DNA from: JAOUEA01 sp038249195
GTDB lineage: Bacteria; Actinomycetota; UBA4738; HRBIN12
DNA: 64,000 nucleotides
Assembly: GCA_038249195.1 (NCBI GenBank)
Contig: JBBRWM010000004.1
Coordinates: forward strand, 1 to 64,000
Direction: 5' to 3'
The first letter of the stretch is position 1. Each line of letters begins with the position of its first letter. This document shows positions 31,288 to 40,936 of this stretch, in pieces. A program made the position numbers and the translations under genes. The notes under the pieces are model-generated. The model worked only from the letters and a program-made list of their open reading frames with translations. It ran no database searches and had not been told where the DNA came from.

Positions 31288-33358
31288 GCTTGGATCTCCG
31301 TACGCGCAGGAGCCGCCTGGTCCACAGCACGCCCAGACCCACCGCCGCGAGCACCGTGATCACCAGCGCCACGCGACTCACCGCCGCCGTGCGCACGAGC
31401 AGCGTTTGCGGCTCGGCGAGAGGCCGGCCGGAGGGCGCCCGCACCAGCATCTGGATCGGATGCGCCTGTCCGCCGGCCGTCGCGGTGACCCGGAAGCTCA
31501 CCACTTGGTTCGGCTGGGTGAGCGTGACGACCTGCGTCGGCCCGTCGGGGAATCGGAACCACGCGGACCGGAGTTGCACGACGATCTTGAGCGGTGTCGC
31601 GCCCGGGTCACCCATGCGCAGCGGGATGGTGCCCGACGCGGCCGTGAAGGTGAACACCTGCGCCGTCTGCGGTCGGGCCTGCGCGAACACATCCTCGGTC
31701 ACCGTATGCACGTGGTCGATCCAGACGCGCCCCGCCTGCTCGCCCACGGTGCCGAGATACCCGCCCCACTCCGCGTACAGGAGATCGGTATCGAGCTGCG
31801 CCGGGGTGGGGCTTTGCGTGACGAGCATCGAGCGGTACGCGTCCACGGAATGGCGCTCCTCTCGGATCCCCTCGGTGTAGACCTTGGAGAACGCCTCCGT
31901 CGACGGGGCGAGGATCTCCGCGGGGGGCCCGGGTGGGTTCACCTGCTCTACGAAGTCCTGGGCGAACGCCGTTGTAAGGAACGGGGCGTCGGCGATCCTG
32001 CGCGTGATCTGACCCCACAGCGGCGCAGGCAGGCCCGCCGGCAACGTGAGGGCGATGCCACGGACGGTCGGCGTGCCGTCGGGCTGAGGGGCGGGAACGG
32101 GGGACTCGCGCCAGATCGTGGCGAGCTCTCCGACAACGGCCTGGGCCGCCCGGACGGGGTCGCTCAGCAGGGCCGGGTCCGCGAGGAGGGCTTGCGTGCC
32201 CGGGTCCGGCAACACCAGCCGTGCGGGCTCTCCCGAGGGCGTCGAGAGCGAGGCGGTGGGCAACGGCGCGAACTCGTTGGGCTGCGGGGGCCGCTCGACG
32301 GTGCCCGCATCGGCGAGGATCGTGGATGACCCGCCACGAACCAGGTCCTCGACCGCGGCCGCGTCGAGCGCGCCCTGCGGGGGGCGCGCCACGGCGTTCG
32401 TGCCGGTGACGCCGAGCGTCGTCTGCATCAGGGCCCGCCCCGCGGTCCGCTGCCGCTCGAGGTCGCCCGGGAGCCCGCCGGCGAGCAAGGACGGGATCTG
32501 GGGCGCCGCGAATGGCAGGGCCGAGACCTGGACGCTCGGGGAGCGGGCGACCGTCCGCAGCGACTGGAGCAGCGTCGCGGCGTTCGCCGCCCCGTCCTTG
32601 CCCGCCTCGACCGTGCTGCCGTCCGCGCGGTCATAACCGGCGGCCATCCGCGTGAGCTGGTCCACGACGGCGGGCTCGATCACGAGGTCGATGGGATCGC
32701 CGCGCGACGGGTCGGTGGCCATCTGCCGCAACGCTTCGACCTCGGATCCGAGCGAACCGCCAGGGGCGATCGCGGCCTCGAAGGCCGGGTCCACGAGCGT
32801 CCCGGTGGGGTCGAGGGCCGGGGGCGACGTGACCTCCGCCCACCAGGCCACCTGCATGGGCTGCTCCGGGCGGCGCACGATGTGCACGACGGGGGTGTTC
32901 AGGGCAGCCAGGGGCGCACCGCCGCTCCGCAGATCCACCTGGGACGGATAGACCAACGAGTCGGCGGGATCGAGGCCGGCTTCCGTCACGTTGAGACGGA
33001 CGTCGAACGTGCGGGTCTGCCCCGGCGCGAGGGCGCCCGCCTGCGGGAACGATCGCGCGGCGACCGGAGAGAGCCCCGGCCCTTCGCGCAAGGAGGCTTC
33101 GTATTGGTTCCGCGACCGGATCGCCTGGCCGATCGTGACCACGACGGACAGATCGTCATACGCCGTCTCGGATCCGTTGGTTGCAGCCACGATCACCCGA
33201 AGTCGCGGGTCTTTGAGCGAGGTGAAGGGTGTCTGCGCCTTGAGCGTCAGCATCACCCCGCTCTGATCCTGAGCCGAGGCCGGGAACACCGTGCACACAC
33301 AGGCGCAGGCGGCCAGGAGGAACGAGAAGGCGGCGCGTGCCGCACGGTGGATGCTCAT
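31277..33358 (-). CDS. DUF6049 secreted, membrane-anchored protein
   Basis: 693 residues from ATG 33358. A signal peptide (MSIHRAARAAFSFLLAACAC, cleavage at ASA/QDQ) precedes a beta-rich N-terminal domain, a central glycosidase/deacetylase-like region with repeated mentions of Pro-Asp-Pro loops, and a single C-terminal span (about 660-680) with a basic tail. Order DUF6049-murJ is conserved in actinobacteria (Rv3909-Rv3910). An open frame to 34288 is antisense extension. Probably an envelope protein working with MurJ; biochemical role unknown. Confidence 0.8.
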   Translation of the reverse strand: MSIHRAARAAFSFLLAACACVCTVFPASAQDQSGVMLTLKAQTPFTSLKDPRLRVIVAATNGSETAYDDLSVVVTIGQAIRSRNQYEASLREGPGLSPVAARSFPQAGALAPGQTRTFDVRLNVTEAGLDPADSLVYPSQVDLRSGGAPLAALNTPVVHIVRRPEQPMQVAWWAEVTSPPALDPTGTLVDPAFEAAIAPGGSLGSEVEALRQMATDPSRGDPIDLVIEPAVVDQLTRMAAGYDRADGSTVEAGKDGAANAATLLQSLRTVARSPSVQVSALPFAAPQIPSLLAGGLPGDLERQRTAGRALMQTTLGVTGTNAVARPPQGALDAAAVEDLVRGGSSTILADAGTVERPPQPNEFAPLPTASLSTPSGEPARLVLPDPGTQALLADPALLSDPVRAAQAVVGELATIWRESPVPAPQPDGTPTVRGIALTLPAGLPAPLWGQITRRIADAPFLTTAFAQDFVEQVNPPGPPAEILAPSTEAFSKVYTEGIREERHSVDAYRSMLVTQSPTPAQLDTDLLYAEWGGYLGTVGEQAGRVWIDHVHTVTEDVFAQARPQTAQVFTFTAASGTIPLRMGDPGATPLKIVVQLRSAWFRFPDGPTQVVTLTQPNQVVSFRVTATAGGQAHPIQMLVRAPSGRPLAEPQTLLVRTAAVSRVALVITVLAAVGLGVLWTRRLLRVRRSKRAA

Positions 33359-33387
33359 GGCCGGCGCCCCATCGTAGCGGCGGCCGC

Positions 33388-34161
33388 TCAGGCCCGGACG
33401 AGGTTGGCGAACTCGCTCAGGCCGTAGGCCACGGCCACCACCAGCAGGAACACGCCGACGAGCACGCGGAGGGTGCGCTCGCGCGCCCCGAGCGCCAGCC
33501 GTGCCCCGAGCCGGACGCCGGGGACCGCGCCGAGCGCGACGACCGTGAATACCGCCCAGTTGATGTGGCCGAGCCCCGTATGCACGACGGTTCCGGGGAT
33601 CACGAGGGCCACGATCGCCAGGAGCGAGGTCCCGAGCGCACGTTTCAAGGGCATCCCGAGCAGCCCGGCCAGGAGCGGCACGATGATGAGCCCGCCGCCG
33701 ATGCCCAGGAGCCCGCTGATGAACCCCGCGGCGGCTCCGATGCCGGCGAAGATCAGCGGCGACCCGGCGCGCGACGACCCCGCGGGGGTGGTCGTTCGAG
33801 CTCCCCGCAAGATGTTCGCGGACTGGATCGCCAACAGCACGGCCGTGACCAGCAGCAGCAGATGCGGGTCGACGACATCGGTGAGCCAGGAGCCGAGGAT
33901 GGCGGCTAGGACACCCGGGCCGACGATCCACGCGGCCGCTCGCGTGTCGAGCTCCCCGGCGCGCCCGTACGTGTAGGCCCCGGTGATGGCCGTGGGGAAG
34001 ATCACGGGCAGGGGGGTGGCGAGGGCGACGATGGGCGAGGTCCCGAGCAGGACCTGGATGCCCGGGGTCATCACGATCCCGCCCCCCACGCCGAAGAGCC
34101 CCGAGAGCATGCCCGAGGCGAACCCGATCAGGACCCCGAGCGCCCCCTGGAGGAGCGTCAT
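33388..34161 (-). CDS. TauE/SafE-family membrane transporter
   Basis: 257 residues from ATG 34161, with about eight membrane segments in two repeats. Family motifs GFASGMLSGLFGVGGGIVMT and GAAAGFISGLLGIGGGLIIV mark both halves. Such proteins export sulfite, sulfoacetate or related organosulfur anions. The start overlaps the NUDIX stop (ATGA). This gene is not part of the usual mycobacterial block and looks like an insertion between NUDIX and DUF6049. Confidence 0.87.
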   Translation of the reverse strand: MTLLQGALGVLIGFASGMLSGLFGVGGGIVMTPGIQVLLGTSPIVALATPLPVIFPTAITGAYTYGRAGELDTRAAAWIVGPGVLAAILGSWLTDVVDPHLLLLVTAVLLAIQSANILRGARTTTPAGSSRAGSPLIFAGIGAAAGFISGLLGIGGGLIIVPLLAGLLGMPLKRALGTSLLAIVALVIPGTVVHTGLGHINWAVFTVVALGAVPGVRLGARLALGARERTLRVLVGVFLLVVAVAYGLSEFANLVRA

Positions 34162-34799
34162 CGCAGGAGCTCGGCGGCGCGCTGCAGCATGTCGCGCTCG
34201 CCCCGATACGCAGCCCGCTTGATCGCCCGCTCCATGGGGAACCATCGCACGTCTTCCATCTCGTCGTCGCGGACCCCGGTGTCCCCACCCGTAGAGCGCA
34301 TCAGGAAGAAATGCACCGTCTTTCGGATCCGCACGTCGTCCCAGACGTAGAAGTACTTCGTGTCGCCGAGGTCGGCCTCGATCTCGGCCACGAGACCGGT
34401 TTCTTCCCGCACCTCGCGGATCGCTGCCTCCTCGGCTTCCTCGCCTTCCTCGATGCCCCCCTTGGCCAGTCCCCAGGCAAGATCACCCCGACGCGTGCGC
34501 CGCGAGGCGAGGACCACCTCAAGGCCTTCCTCACCCCGTCGATACACGACCCCGCCGGCCGAGATCTCCTGCTGCACCGGCCCCCTGCCCGGCATGGGCG
34601 TGCGCCGGCGCCCCTTCGCCCGCCTGGGGCTCGTGCGTCGGGCCGCCGGAGGGTTCGGCTGCGCGGGCGTCGCCTCGGGGGCCTCCGACCTGTCGTTCGT
34701 GCCGGCGTCCGTGCGGGCCGAGGGCTTGCGCCGACGTCGCCGACGTCGCCGACGCCTCGGTTGCTCGCCTCCCGCGCCCTGGTCCCGCTCGGCCGTCAT
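34158..34799 (-). CDS. NUDIX hydrolase with Arg-rich N-terminus
   Basis: 213 residues from ATG 34799. Residues 1-75 are disordered and basic with a run of ten Arg (QPRRRRRRRRRRKPSAR), encoded in part by a tandem CGACGTCGC repeat at 34731-34757. The NUDIX fold follows, with a perfect box GGIEEGEEAEEAAIREV-REETGLV. Equivalent to the MutT4-type gene found between pcnA and DUF6049 in mycobacteria. Substrate unproven; the Arg tract suggests nucleic-acid or ribosome association. Confidence 0.88.
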   Translation of the reverse strand: MTAERDQGAGGEQPRRRRRRRRRRKPSARTDAGTNDRSEAPEATPAQPNPPAARRTSPRRAKGRRRTPMPGRGPVQQEISAGGVVYRRGEEGLEVVLASRRTRRGDLAWGLAKGGIEEGEEAEEAAIREVREETGLVAEIEADLGDTKYFYVWDDVRIRKTVHFFLMRSTGGDTGVRDDEMEDVRWFPMERAIKRAAYRGERDMLQRAAELLR

Positions 34800-34902
34800 C
34801 GAGGGGATTCTAGGTCCCGGACTCAGGTGGACCCCGAAGCTGGCCGATGCAACGGCTGGAGCGCCCGCCGCCCGCGCGTGCGCGAGGAGATCCCGAACCA
34901 GG

Positions 34903-36012
34903 ATGGACATCAACGAACTGCTTCGCTACACGGTGGAACGAGGCGCGAGCGACCTGCATCTCAAGGTCGGGAACGTTCCGTTCATCCGTGTCGACGGCGG
35001 GCTGGAACCGACCCGGTTCGAGACGCTCACCGCGTCCGATACCGAGGGGTTCGGCATGACGTTGATGTCCGAGCATAAGAAGAAGGAGTTCGCGGACACC
35101 TCCGAGGCCGACCTCGGGCACACGATGGCCGGCGTCGGACGGTTCCGCGTGAATGTGTTCCGCCAGCGCGGCGTCGTGGGCCTCGCGATCCGGCGCGTCC
35201 GCAGCGAGGTCCCGACGTTCGAGGAGCTGCGCCTGCCCCCTGTCATGACGACGCTCGCGGACTCGCCCCGAGGCCTCGTGCTCGTCACGGGACCCACCGG
35301 CACCGGGAAGACCACGACCATCGCCTCGATGATCGGCCACATCAACGTGTCCCGGCGTGCACACATCGTGACCATCGAAGATCCCATCGAGGTCGTACAC
35401 GAGGACGCGTTGTCCATCATCCAGCAGCGCGAGATCGGCCTCGACACCGGCAGCTATGCCAACGCGCTTCGTCACGTGGTTCGCCAGGACCCCGACGTGA
35501 TCTTCGTCGGCGAGATCCGCGACCCGGACTCGGCCCTCTCGGCGATCCAGGCCGCGGAGACCGGTCACCTGGTGATCTCGACGCTGCATACGATCGACTG
35601 CATGGAGACGATCAACCGCATGCTGGACCTCTTCCCACCGCAGCAGCAGAAGGAGATCCGATCCTCGTTCGCGGGGGCGTTGCGCGGCATCGTCTCCCAA
35701 CGCCTCGTGTCCCGTGCCGACGGGAAGGGCCGGGTGCCTGCGTGCGAGGTACTGATCAACACCGGACGCGTGTTCGACCGGATCGTGGACGCCGACGCCA
35801 CCGACGAGATCGTGGACGTGATCTCCGAGGGCTCGTTCTACGGCATGCAGACGTTCGACCAGGGGCTCGTCCAGTTGGTGCGGGACGGGCTCGTGAGTGA
35901 GGATGACGCCCGGCGCACGTCCACGAGCCCCCACGACTTCGACCTGCAGCTCCGCGGCGTGCTCGACCGCCTGAGCGCCGTGCCCGACGAGGAGTCCAGC
36001 CTCCCGTTCTAA
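34903..36012 (+). CDS. pilT: PilT-type twitching/retraction ATPase
   Basis: 369 residues from ATG 34903 (MDINELLRYTVERGASDLHL); AGGAG lies about 14 bases upstream. N-terminal PAS-like domain with ASDLHLKVG, Walker A GPTGTGKTTTIASMIG, Asp box TIEDPIEVVH, Walker B RQDPDVIFVGEIRD, His box GHLVISTLHT, and the PilT signature AIQAAETGHL. No pilin or assembly genes are visible in the window. Diverges from the NUDIX gene. Could power type IV pilus retraction if the rest of the machinery is encoded elsewhere. Confidence 0.9.
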   Translation: MDINELLRYTVERGASDLHLKVGNVPFIRVDGGLEPTRFETLTASDTEGFGMTLMSEHKKKEFADTSEADLGHTMAGVGRFRVNVFRQRGVVGLAIRRVRSEVPTFEELRLPPVMTTLADSPRGLVLVTGPTGTGKTTTIASMIGHINVSRRAHIVTIEDPIEVVHEDALSIIQQREIGLDTGSYANALRHVVRQDPDVIFVGEIRDPDSALSAIQAAETGHLVISTLHTIDCMETINRMLDLFPPQQQKEIRSSFAGALRGIVSQRLVSRADGKGRVPACEVLINTGRVFDRIVDADATDEIVDVISEGSFYGMQTFDQGLVQLVRDGLVSEDDARRTSTSPHDFDLQLRGVLDRLSAVPDEESSLPF

Positions 36013-36030
36013 CCGGCTCGTGGCCGCCGC

Positions 36031-37119
36031 CTACCCCCCAGCCGTGCTGCGGTCGGTGGCCCGACGAGAGCGGCGGGCCCGAACGAGGGCCAGGACGAGG
36101 GCCAGAACGAGAGCGAGCGCGACGGCCGCCGCGATCGCGAGCACGGCGGCGGAGGCGCCCGGGCTCCCTGCTGAGGAGGTCGTGGCTCCCGCCCTGACGG
36201 CGGCCGAGGAAGCGCCCGGCTCCGACGAGGCGTCGGGCGTCGGTGTCGCCGACGCCGCGGTCTCTTCATAGGCTTGACGCAGGAGCGAGACGGCGTCGAA
36301 GCCCCTGCGGGGCTGCAGCAGCGAGAGGTAGACCGCCGGCGCCCCAGGTCCGGTGGGGCGAGGGAGCGCCGCCGCCTCCAGCAATCGATCCGTGATCTCG
36401 TCCGAGGCGATGTCCCCTCCGAGCGTGCTGAGGATGTGGCGCTGACGACGACGGACGCCCGCAAGCCCTCTCGCGGGGACCACGAAGGATCCGAGCCGAT
36501 CCGTCACGATGAGGAACGCGCTCGAAGCCCGCTGTCGCCCGCAACGGCGATCACCGCCGCCGCGGTTGCCGGCATCCAACGCGTCCAGGAGCCGCTGCGC
36601 AAGCGGACCGTGGGCGGCATCGAACGCGTCGAGCGCACGGCGCACCTGAGCCCCGTTGCGGAGCCACTCACCCTGCGCGGCGGCGGTCGTCGTCGCCGTC
36701 CCCGCTCCCGCGACGGGCGCCGTCGCACCGCTGCCGCCCACCGCGGTGCTCCCGGGCAACACCGCCACGGCGTACCGCAGGGCCCCGGCGGGGTCGAGGC
36801 GCCTCACATCGCGCAACACCACGGTCGCGTCGGCACCCTGGAGGCTCTCGAGCATCCCCTCGGCGGGCTCATCACCTCGCGCTCCCAGCAAGGCGGCGGC
36901 TCCCTCGCCGGGCGTCAGCACCGCCGCGCCGGCCAGGTCGACGGCCGCGCAGGAGGAGCCGACCGCTCCCACCTCACCGGTGCTTCGGTCCACGGCCACG
37001 ATGACGATCGTGGCCGACGCCGCGCGCGCAGAGCCGAAGACCGACGCCGCCGTCACCACGAGCGCCACGACCGATCGTCCCAACCTCACGGCGCCGAGCA
37101 TAGGCGCGAGCGCTGCCAA
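36031..37119 (-). CDS. Secreted DUF1028 protein with C-terminal membrane anchor
   Basis: 362 residues from TTG 37119; an ATG at 37101 (MLGAVRLGRSVVALVVTAAS) gives a cleaner signal peptide. DUF1028 is an Ntn-hydrolase-like fold and opens ATIVIVAVDRSTGEVGAVGS SC (A-V-D, then G-x-V-G). Residues 290-320 are a Ser/Ala/Pro linker and about 320-345 a hydrophobic span with a basic tail, so the domain is held at the cell surface. Function unknown. It diverges from pcnA across 41 bases. Confidence 0.75.
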   Translation of the reverse strand: MAALAPMLGAVRLGRSVVALVVTAASVFGSARAASATIVIVAVDRSTGEVGAVGSSCAAVDLAGAAVLTPGEGAAALLGARGDEPAEGMLESLQGADATVVLRDVRRLDPAGALRYAVAVLPGSTAVGGSGATAPVAGAGTATTTAAAQGEWLRNGAQVRRALDAFDAAHGPLAQRLLDALDAGNRGGGDRRCGRQRASSAFLIVTDRLGSFVVPARGLAGVRRRQRHILSTLGGDIASDEITDRLLEAAALPRPTGPGAPAVYLSLLQPRRGFDAVSLLRQAYEETAASATPTPDASSEPGASSAAVRAGATTSSAGSPGASAAVLAIAAAVALALVLALVLALVRARRSRRATDRSTAGG

Positions 37120-37148
37120 GCTCCGCCGGTGGACGCGAAGAGCCGGGG

Positions 37149-37154
37149 TATCCT
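37149..37154 (+). promoter_or_regulatory. pcnA: pcnA -10 box, leaderless start
   Basis: TATCCT lies six bases before the GTG start of pcnA at 37161, with no ribosome binding site between. Confidence 0.4.
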
Positions 37155-37160
37155 CGTGCG

Positions 37161-38561
37161 GTGACCGAGCCGACGCGGCCTGCCACGGGCGCCGTCATCG
37201 AGGTCGAACCCCTCGCGGAGGCCGTCGGCGAGCGGTTCGACACGGCCGCCCACCAGCTGTACCTGGTGGGTGGGTCCGTCCGCGACCTCGTCCTCGGCCG
37301 CGAGGCGCTCTCGGACCTCGACTTCTGCACCGATGCCGCTCCGCACGAGAGCACGCGCATCCTCCGTGGCTGGGCCGATCGGCTGTACCTGGTCGGCGTG
37401 AGGTATGGCACGGTGGGGGCGCTGAAGGGCGACCGCAAGCTCGAGATCACCACCTTCCGTGAGGACGTCTACACCGAGGAGCACCGTAAGCCCGCCGTCA
37501 CCTTCGCCCGGGACATCGAGACGGATCTGGCGCGGCGGGACTTCACGATCAACGCGATGGCGGTGCGGCTGCCCGGCGGCACGTTCGTGGACCCGTTCGG
37601 TGGCGTTCGGCACCTCGCGACCAAGACGCTCGACACCCCGCGCGAACCTGAGCTCTCCTTCGGTGACGACCCGCTGCGGATGCTGCGCGCGGCGCGCTTC
37701 GTCGCCCAGCTCGACGTGACGCCCGCCCCGCGGGTCATCGAGGCGATCGGGCAGATGCGCGAGCGCCTGCGGATCGTAAGCGCCGAGCGGATCGCGGATG
37801 AGCTCCTGAAGCTCGTGATGGCGCCGTGGCCCGGCAAGGGCCTCCAGCTGCTCGTGGACACGGGCCTGTCCGACGAGTTCCTTCCCGAGCTTTCGGCGCT
37901 GCAGCTCGAACAGGACCCCGTACATCGGCACAAGGACGTCCTGCGGCACACCTACGCCGTGGTGGAGAACTGCGAGCCGATCCCCACGCTGCGACTTGCG
38001 GCCCTGCTGCACGACATCGGAAAGCCCACGACCCGGACGATCACGCCCGAAGGCGTGCAGTTCCATCACCACGAAATCGTGGGGGCGCGCATGGCGCAGG
38101 CGCGGCTGCGGGAGCTCCGCTACCCCAACGCCGTGATCGATGACGTGGCCAAGCTGGTCGAGCTCCACCTGCGCTTCCATGGGTACGGCGACGGGTGGAG
38201 TGACAGCGCCGTGCGCCGGTACGTGCGCGATGCGGGCCCGTTGCTCGACCAGCTGAACCAACTCACGCGCGCCGACTGCACCACGCGGAACGTGCGCAGG
38301 GCGACGATGTTGGCCGAGCTTCAAGATGACCTCGAGGAGCGGATCGCGCGCCTGGCCGAGCAGGAGAACCTCGACGCCATGCGCCCCCCGCTCGACGGCA
38401 GGCAGGTGATGGAGCGCCTCGGGCTGACTCCCGGCCCGCAGGTCGGCGAGGCCCTCGCCTACCTCATGGAGGTGCGCATGGAGCGTGGCGTGATCGACGA
38501 GGCGGAAGCGTTTTCGCTCCTGGATGCCTGGGCGAAGGAGCGAGGCCTGGGGGAAGTATGA
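37161..38561 (+). CDS. pcnA: CCA tRNA nucleotidyltransferase
   Basis: 466 residues. Class II nucleotidyltransferase head: YLVGGSVRDLVLGREALSDL DF with the catalytic D-x-D, RRDFTINAMAVRL and the R-x-x-R region EPELSFGDDPLRMLRAARF. A C-terminal HD domain has LAALLHDIGKP and VELHLRFHGYG. Adds or repairs the CCA end of tRNAs; the family includes poly(A) polymerases, but the HD domain and actinobacterial context favour CCA activity. Overlaps the P-type ATPase by four bases (ATGA). Confidence 0.93.
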   Translation: MTEPTRPATGAVIEVEPLAEAVGERFDTAAHQLYLVGGSVRDLVLGREALSDLDFCTDAAPHESTRILRGWADRLYLVGVRYGTVGALKGDRKLEITTFREDVYTEEHRKPAVTFARDIETDLARRDFTINAMAVRLPGGTFVDPFGGVRHLATKTLDTPREPELSFGDDPLRMLRAARFVAQLDVTPAPRVIEAIGQMRERLRIVSAERIADELLKLVMAPWPGKGLQLLVDTGLSDEFLPELSALQLEQDPVHRHKDVLRHTYAVVENCEPIPTLRLAALLHDIGKPTTRTITPEGVQFHHHEIVGARMAQARLRELRYPNAVIDDVAKLVELHLRFHGYGDGWSDSAVRRYVRDAGPLLDQLNQLTRADCTTRNVRRATMLAELQDDLEERIARLAEQENLDAMRPPLDGRQVMERLGLTPGPQVGEALAYLMEVRMERGVIDEAEAFSLLDAWAKERGLGEV

Positions 38562-40936
38562 GCGATGCGTCCCAAGGCCTGACGTCGGCGCAGGCCCAAG
38601 AGCAGGCCCGGGCCGGGCGCGCCAACGACGTGCCCACCGCCCGCACGCGCACGCTGGCGCAGATCGTGCGCGCGAATATCTTCACGCGATTCAACGCGAT
38701 CCTCGGTGCCATGCTCGCGATCATCCTCGTCGTCGGGCCCGTCCAGGACGCGCTGTTCGGCTTCGTGCTGGTGGCCAACGCCGCCATCGGGATCGTGCAG
38801 GAGCTGCGCGCGAAGCGCACGCTCGACCGCCTCACCCTGCTCACCGCGCCCAAAGCTCGCGTCGTGCGCGACGGGGAGGTGCGCGAGCTGGCGGTCGATC
38901 AGGTGGTGCAGGACGACGTCCTCGCACTCGTCGTGGGCTCGCAGGTCGTCGTGGACGGCGAGGTCGTCGACGTCCAGGGCCTCGAGATCGACGAGTCACT
39001 CCTGAGCGGCGAGGCGGATCCCGTCGTCAAGCACATGGGCGACGAGGTGCTCTCGGGATCGTTCGTATCGGCCGGCATGGGCCGCTACCGCGCAACGCGG
39101 GTTGGCGCCGAGGCGTATGCCGTCAAGCTCGCGGCGGACGCGCGCCGGTTCACCCGTACGCGCTCGGAGCTCATCGACGGCATCAACCGGATCCTCACCT
39201 ACGTGACGTATGCGATCGTGCCTACCGCCGCCCTGCTGTTCGTCAGCCAACTGCGCTCACACGACTCGTGGCGGCGCGCGGTGTCGGGAGCCGTCGCGGG
39301 CACGGTCGCGATGGTGCCCGAGGGCCTCGTGCTGCTCACGTCGCTGGCCTTCGCGGTGGCCGCGGTCCGTCTGGCTCGCCGACAGGTGCTCGTGCAGGAG
39401 CTGCCCGCGGTGGAGGGGCTTGCACGCATCGACGTGCTGTGCATCGACAAGACCGGCACGCTCACGGAAGGGGCGCTCACCGTGCAACGCGTGGAACGGG
39501 TGAACGGGGCGTCGGTGGATCACGTGCTGGCGGCGCTCGCGGCGAGCGATGCGGCACCGAACGCCACGATGCGCGCGATCGCGGCCCGTTTCCCCGATGC
39601 CCCCTCCGGGTGGCGGGAGACCGGCTCCGTTCCGTTCTCCAGCGCGCGCAAATGGAGCGCGGCGGCGTTCGAGGGGAAAGGGGCGTGGGTTCTCGGGGCG
39701 CCCGACGTGTTGCTGAGCGGCCGACCGCCGTCCTCTGACGGCAACCCCGACCTCACCGCGACGATCGAACGCGAGTCCGAGGCCGGGAACCGCGTCGTGT
39801 TGCTCGCGTCCGCCCATGCGCTGGATACGGACGCGCACGCCGACAGCGCGCTCCCCGGCGACCTCTCGCCAGCGGCCGTGGTGGTGCTCGGCGATCGTCC
39901 CCGCCCGGACGCGGAGGAGACGTTGGCGTATTTCGCGGAACAGGACGTGCGCGTCAAGGTGATCTCCGGCGACGACCCTCGAACCGTGGGCGCGATCGCC
40001 CACCGGCTCGGACTCCCTGGGGCCGAGGAGCCCGTGGACGCGCGCACGCTCGGCGACGATCCGGCGGAGCTCGCCGCGGCCATGGAGGAGCACGCGGTGT
40101 TCGGGCGGGTCACGCCGCAACAGAAGCGCTCGATGGTCCGGGCGCTCCAGGCCCAGGGGCACACCGTCGCGATGACCGGCGACGGCGTGAACGACGCGCT
40201 CGCGCTCAAGGATGCCGACGTCGGTGTCGCGATGGGCTCGGGGAGCGATGCCACGCGCGCCGTGGCGCAGCTCGTGCTCCTCGATTCGAACTTCGACGCG
40301 CTGCCGCCGGTGGTCGCCGAGGGCCGGCGCGTGCTGGGGAACATCGAACGAACCTCGGGGCTCTACCTGAACAAGACCGTCTACGCCATGCTCATCTCGC
40401 TCGCTGTCGGCGTGGCGAAGGTCCCATTCCCGTTCCTGCCCCGTCACCTCACGCTCGTGGGTGCCATCACCATCGGGATCCCCTCGTTCTTCCTCGCGCT
40501 GGCGCCCAACAAGGACCGATTCCGGTCGGGGTTCGTGCGGCGGGTGCTGCGCTTCGCCATCCCCACGGGGACACTCGCGGCCATCGCCACGTTCGTCGCG
40601 TATGAGCTCGCCAAGCGGGAGCCGGGCGTCTCGCTGCTCGAGGCGCAGACCACGGCCGTGATCGTCCTCACGTGGATCGGCCTGCTGGTGCTCTCGATCC
40701 TGGCCGCGCCGCTCACGCGCTATCGCCTGATCCTCGTCTGGTCCATGGCCGGCCTGTTCCTGCTGGTGCTGAACCTGCCGGCCACGCGCACGTTCTTCGC
40801 ACTTGAGGTCCCACCCACGATCGTGTGGTTGGCGGCCTTCGGCATCGCGTCGCTCGTGTGGTCCTTCTCGCGGCTGTTCGTGCCGGCGGATCGCCCGGTA
40901 GGTCCGCAGGCCCCCGTCTCGTCTGATGCAGACTAG
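38558..40936 (+). CDS. P-type cation-transporting ATPase (CtpE-like)
   Basis: 792 residues. Phosphorylation motif IDKTGTLTEG, hinge TGDGVNDALALKDADVGVAM, actuator motif LLSGEADPV (TGE replaced by SGE) and membrane motif AMVPEGLVLLTS. About ten membrane spans, six of them C-terminal. The PEGL motif and lack of N-terminal metal-binding domains match the CtpE group, a calcium uptake ATPase in mycobacteria; ion specificity here is inferred. Cotranscribed with pcnA. Its stop shares CTAG with the convergent lepB stop. Confidence 0.9.
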   Translation: MSDASQGLTSAQAQEQARAGRANDVPTARTRTLAQIVRANIFTRFNAILGAMLAIILVVGPVQDALFGFVLVANAAIGIVQELRAKRTLDRLTLLTAPKARVVRDGEVRELAVDQVVQDDVLALVVGSQVVVDGEVVDVQGLEIDESLLSGEADPVVKHMGDEVLSGSFVSAGMGRYRATRVGAEAYAVKLAADARRFTRTRSELIDGINRILTYVTYAIVPTAALLFVSQLRSHDSWRRAVSGAVAGTVAMVPEGLVLLTSLAFAVAAVRLARRQVLVQELPAVEGLARIDVLCIDKTGTLTEGALTVQRVERVNGASVDHVLAALAASDAAPNATMRAIAARFPDAPSGWRETGSVPFSSARKWSAAAFEGKGAWVLGAPDVLLSGRPPSSDGNPDLTATIERESEAGNRVVLLASAHALDTDAHADSALPGDLSPAAVVVLGDRPRPDAEETLAYFAEQDVRVKVISGDDPRTVGAIAHRLGLPGAEEPVDARTLGDDPAELAAAMEEHAVFGRVTPQQKRSMVRALQAQGHTVAMTGDGVNDALALKDADVGVAMGSGSDATRAVAQLVLLDSNFDALPPVVAEGRRVLGNIERTSGLYLNKTVYAMLISLAVGVAKVPFPFLPRHLTLVGAITIGIPSFFLALAPNKDRFRSGFVRRVLRFAIPTGTLAAIATFVAYELAKREPGVSLLEAQTTAVIVLTWIGLLVLSILAAPLTRYRLILVWSMAGLFLLVLNLPATRTFFALEVPPTIVWLAAFGIASLVWSFSRLFVPADRPVGPQAPVSSDAD

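Noticed and set aside
31277..34288. A 1,003-residue version of the DUF6049 protein
   Set aside because: The signal peptide begins at 33358; the upstream extension is antisense to the TauE gene.
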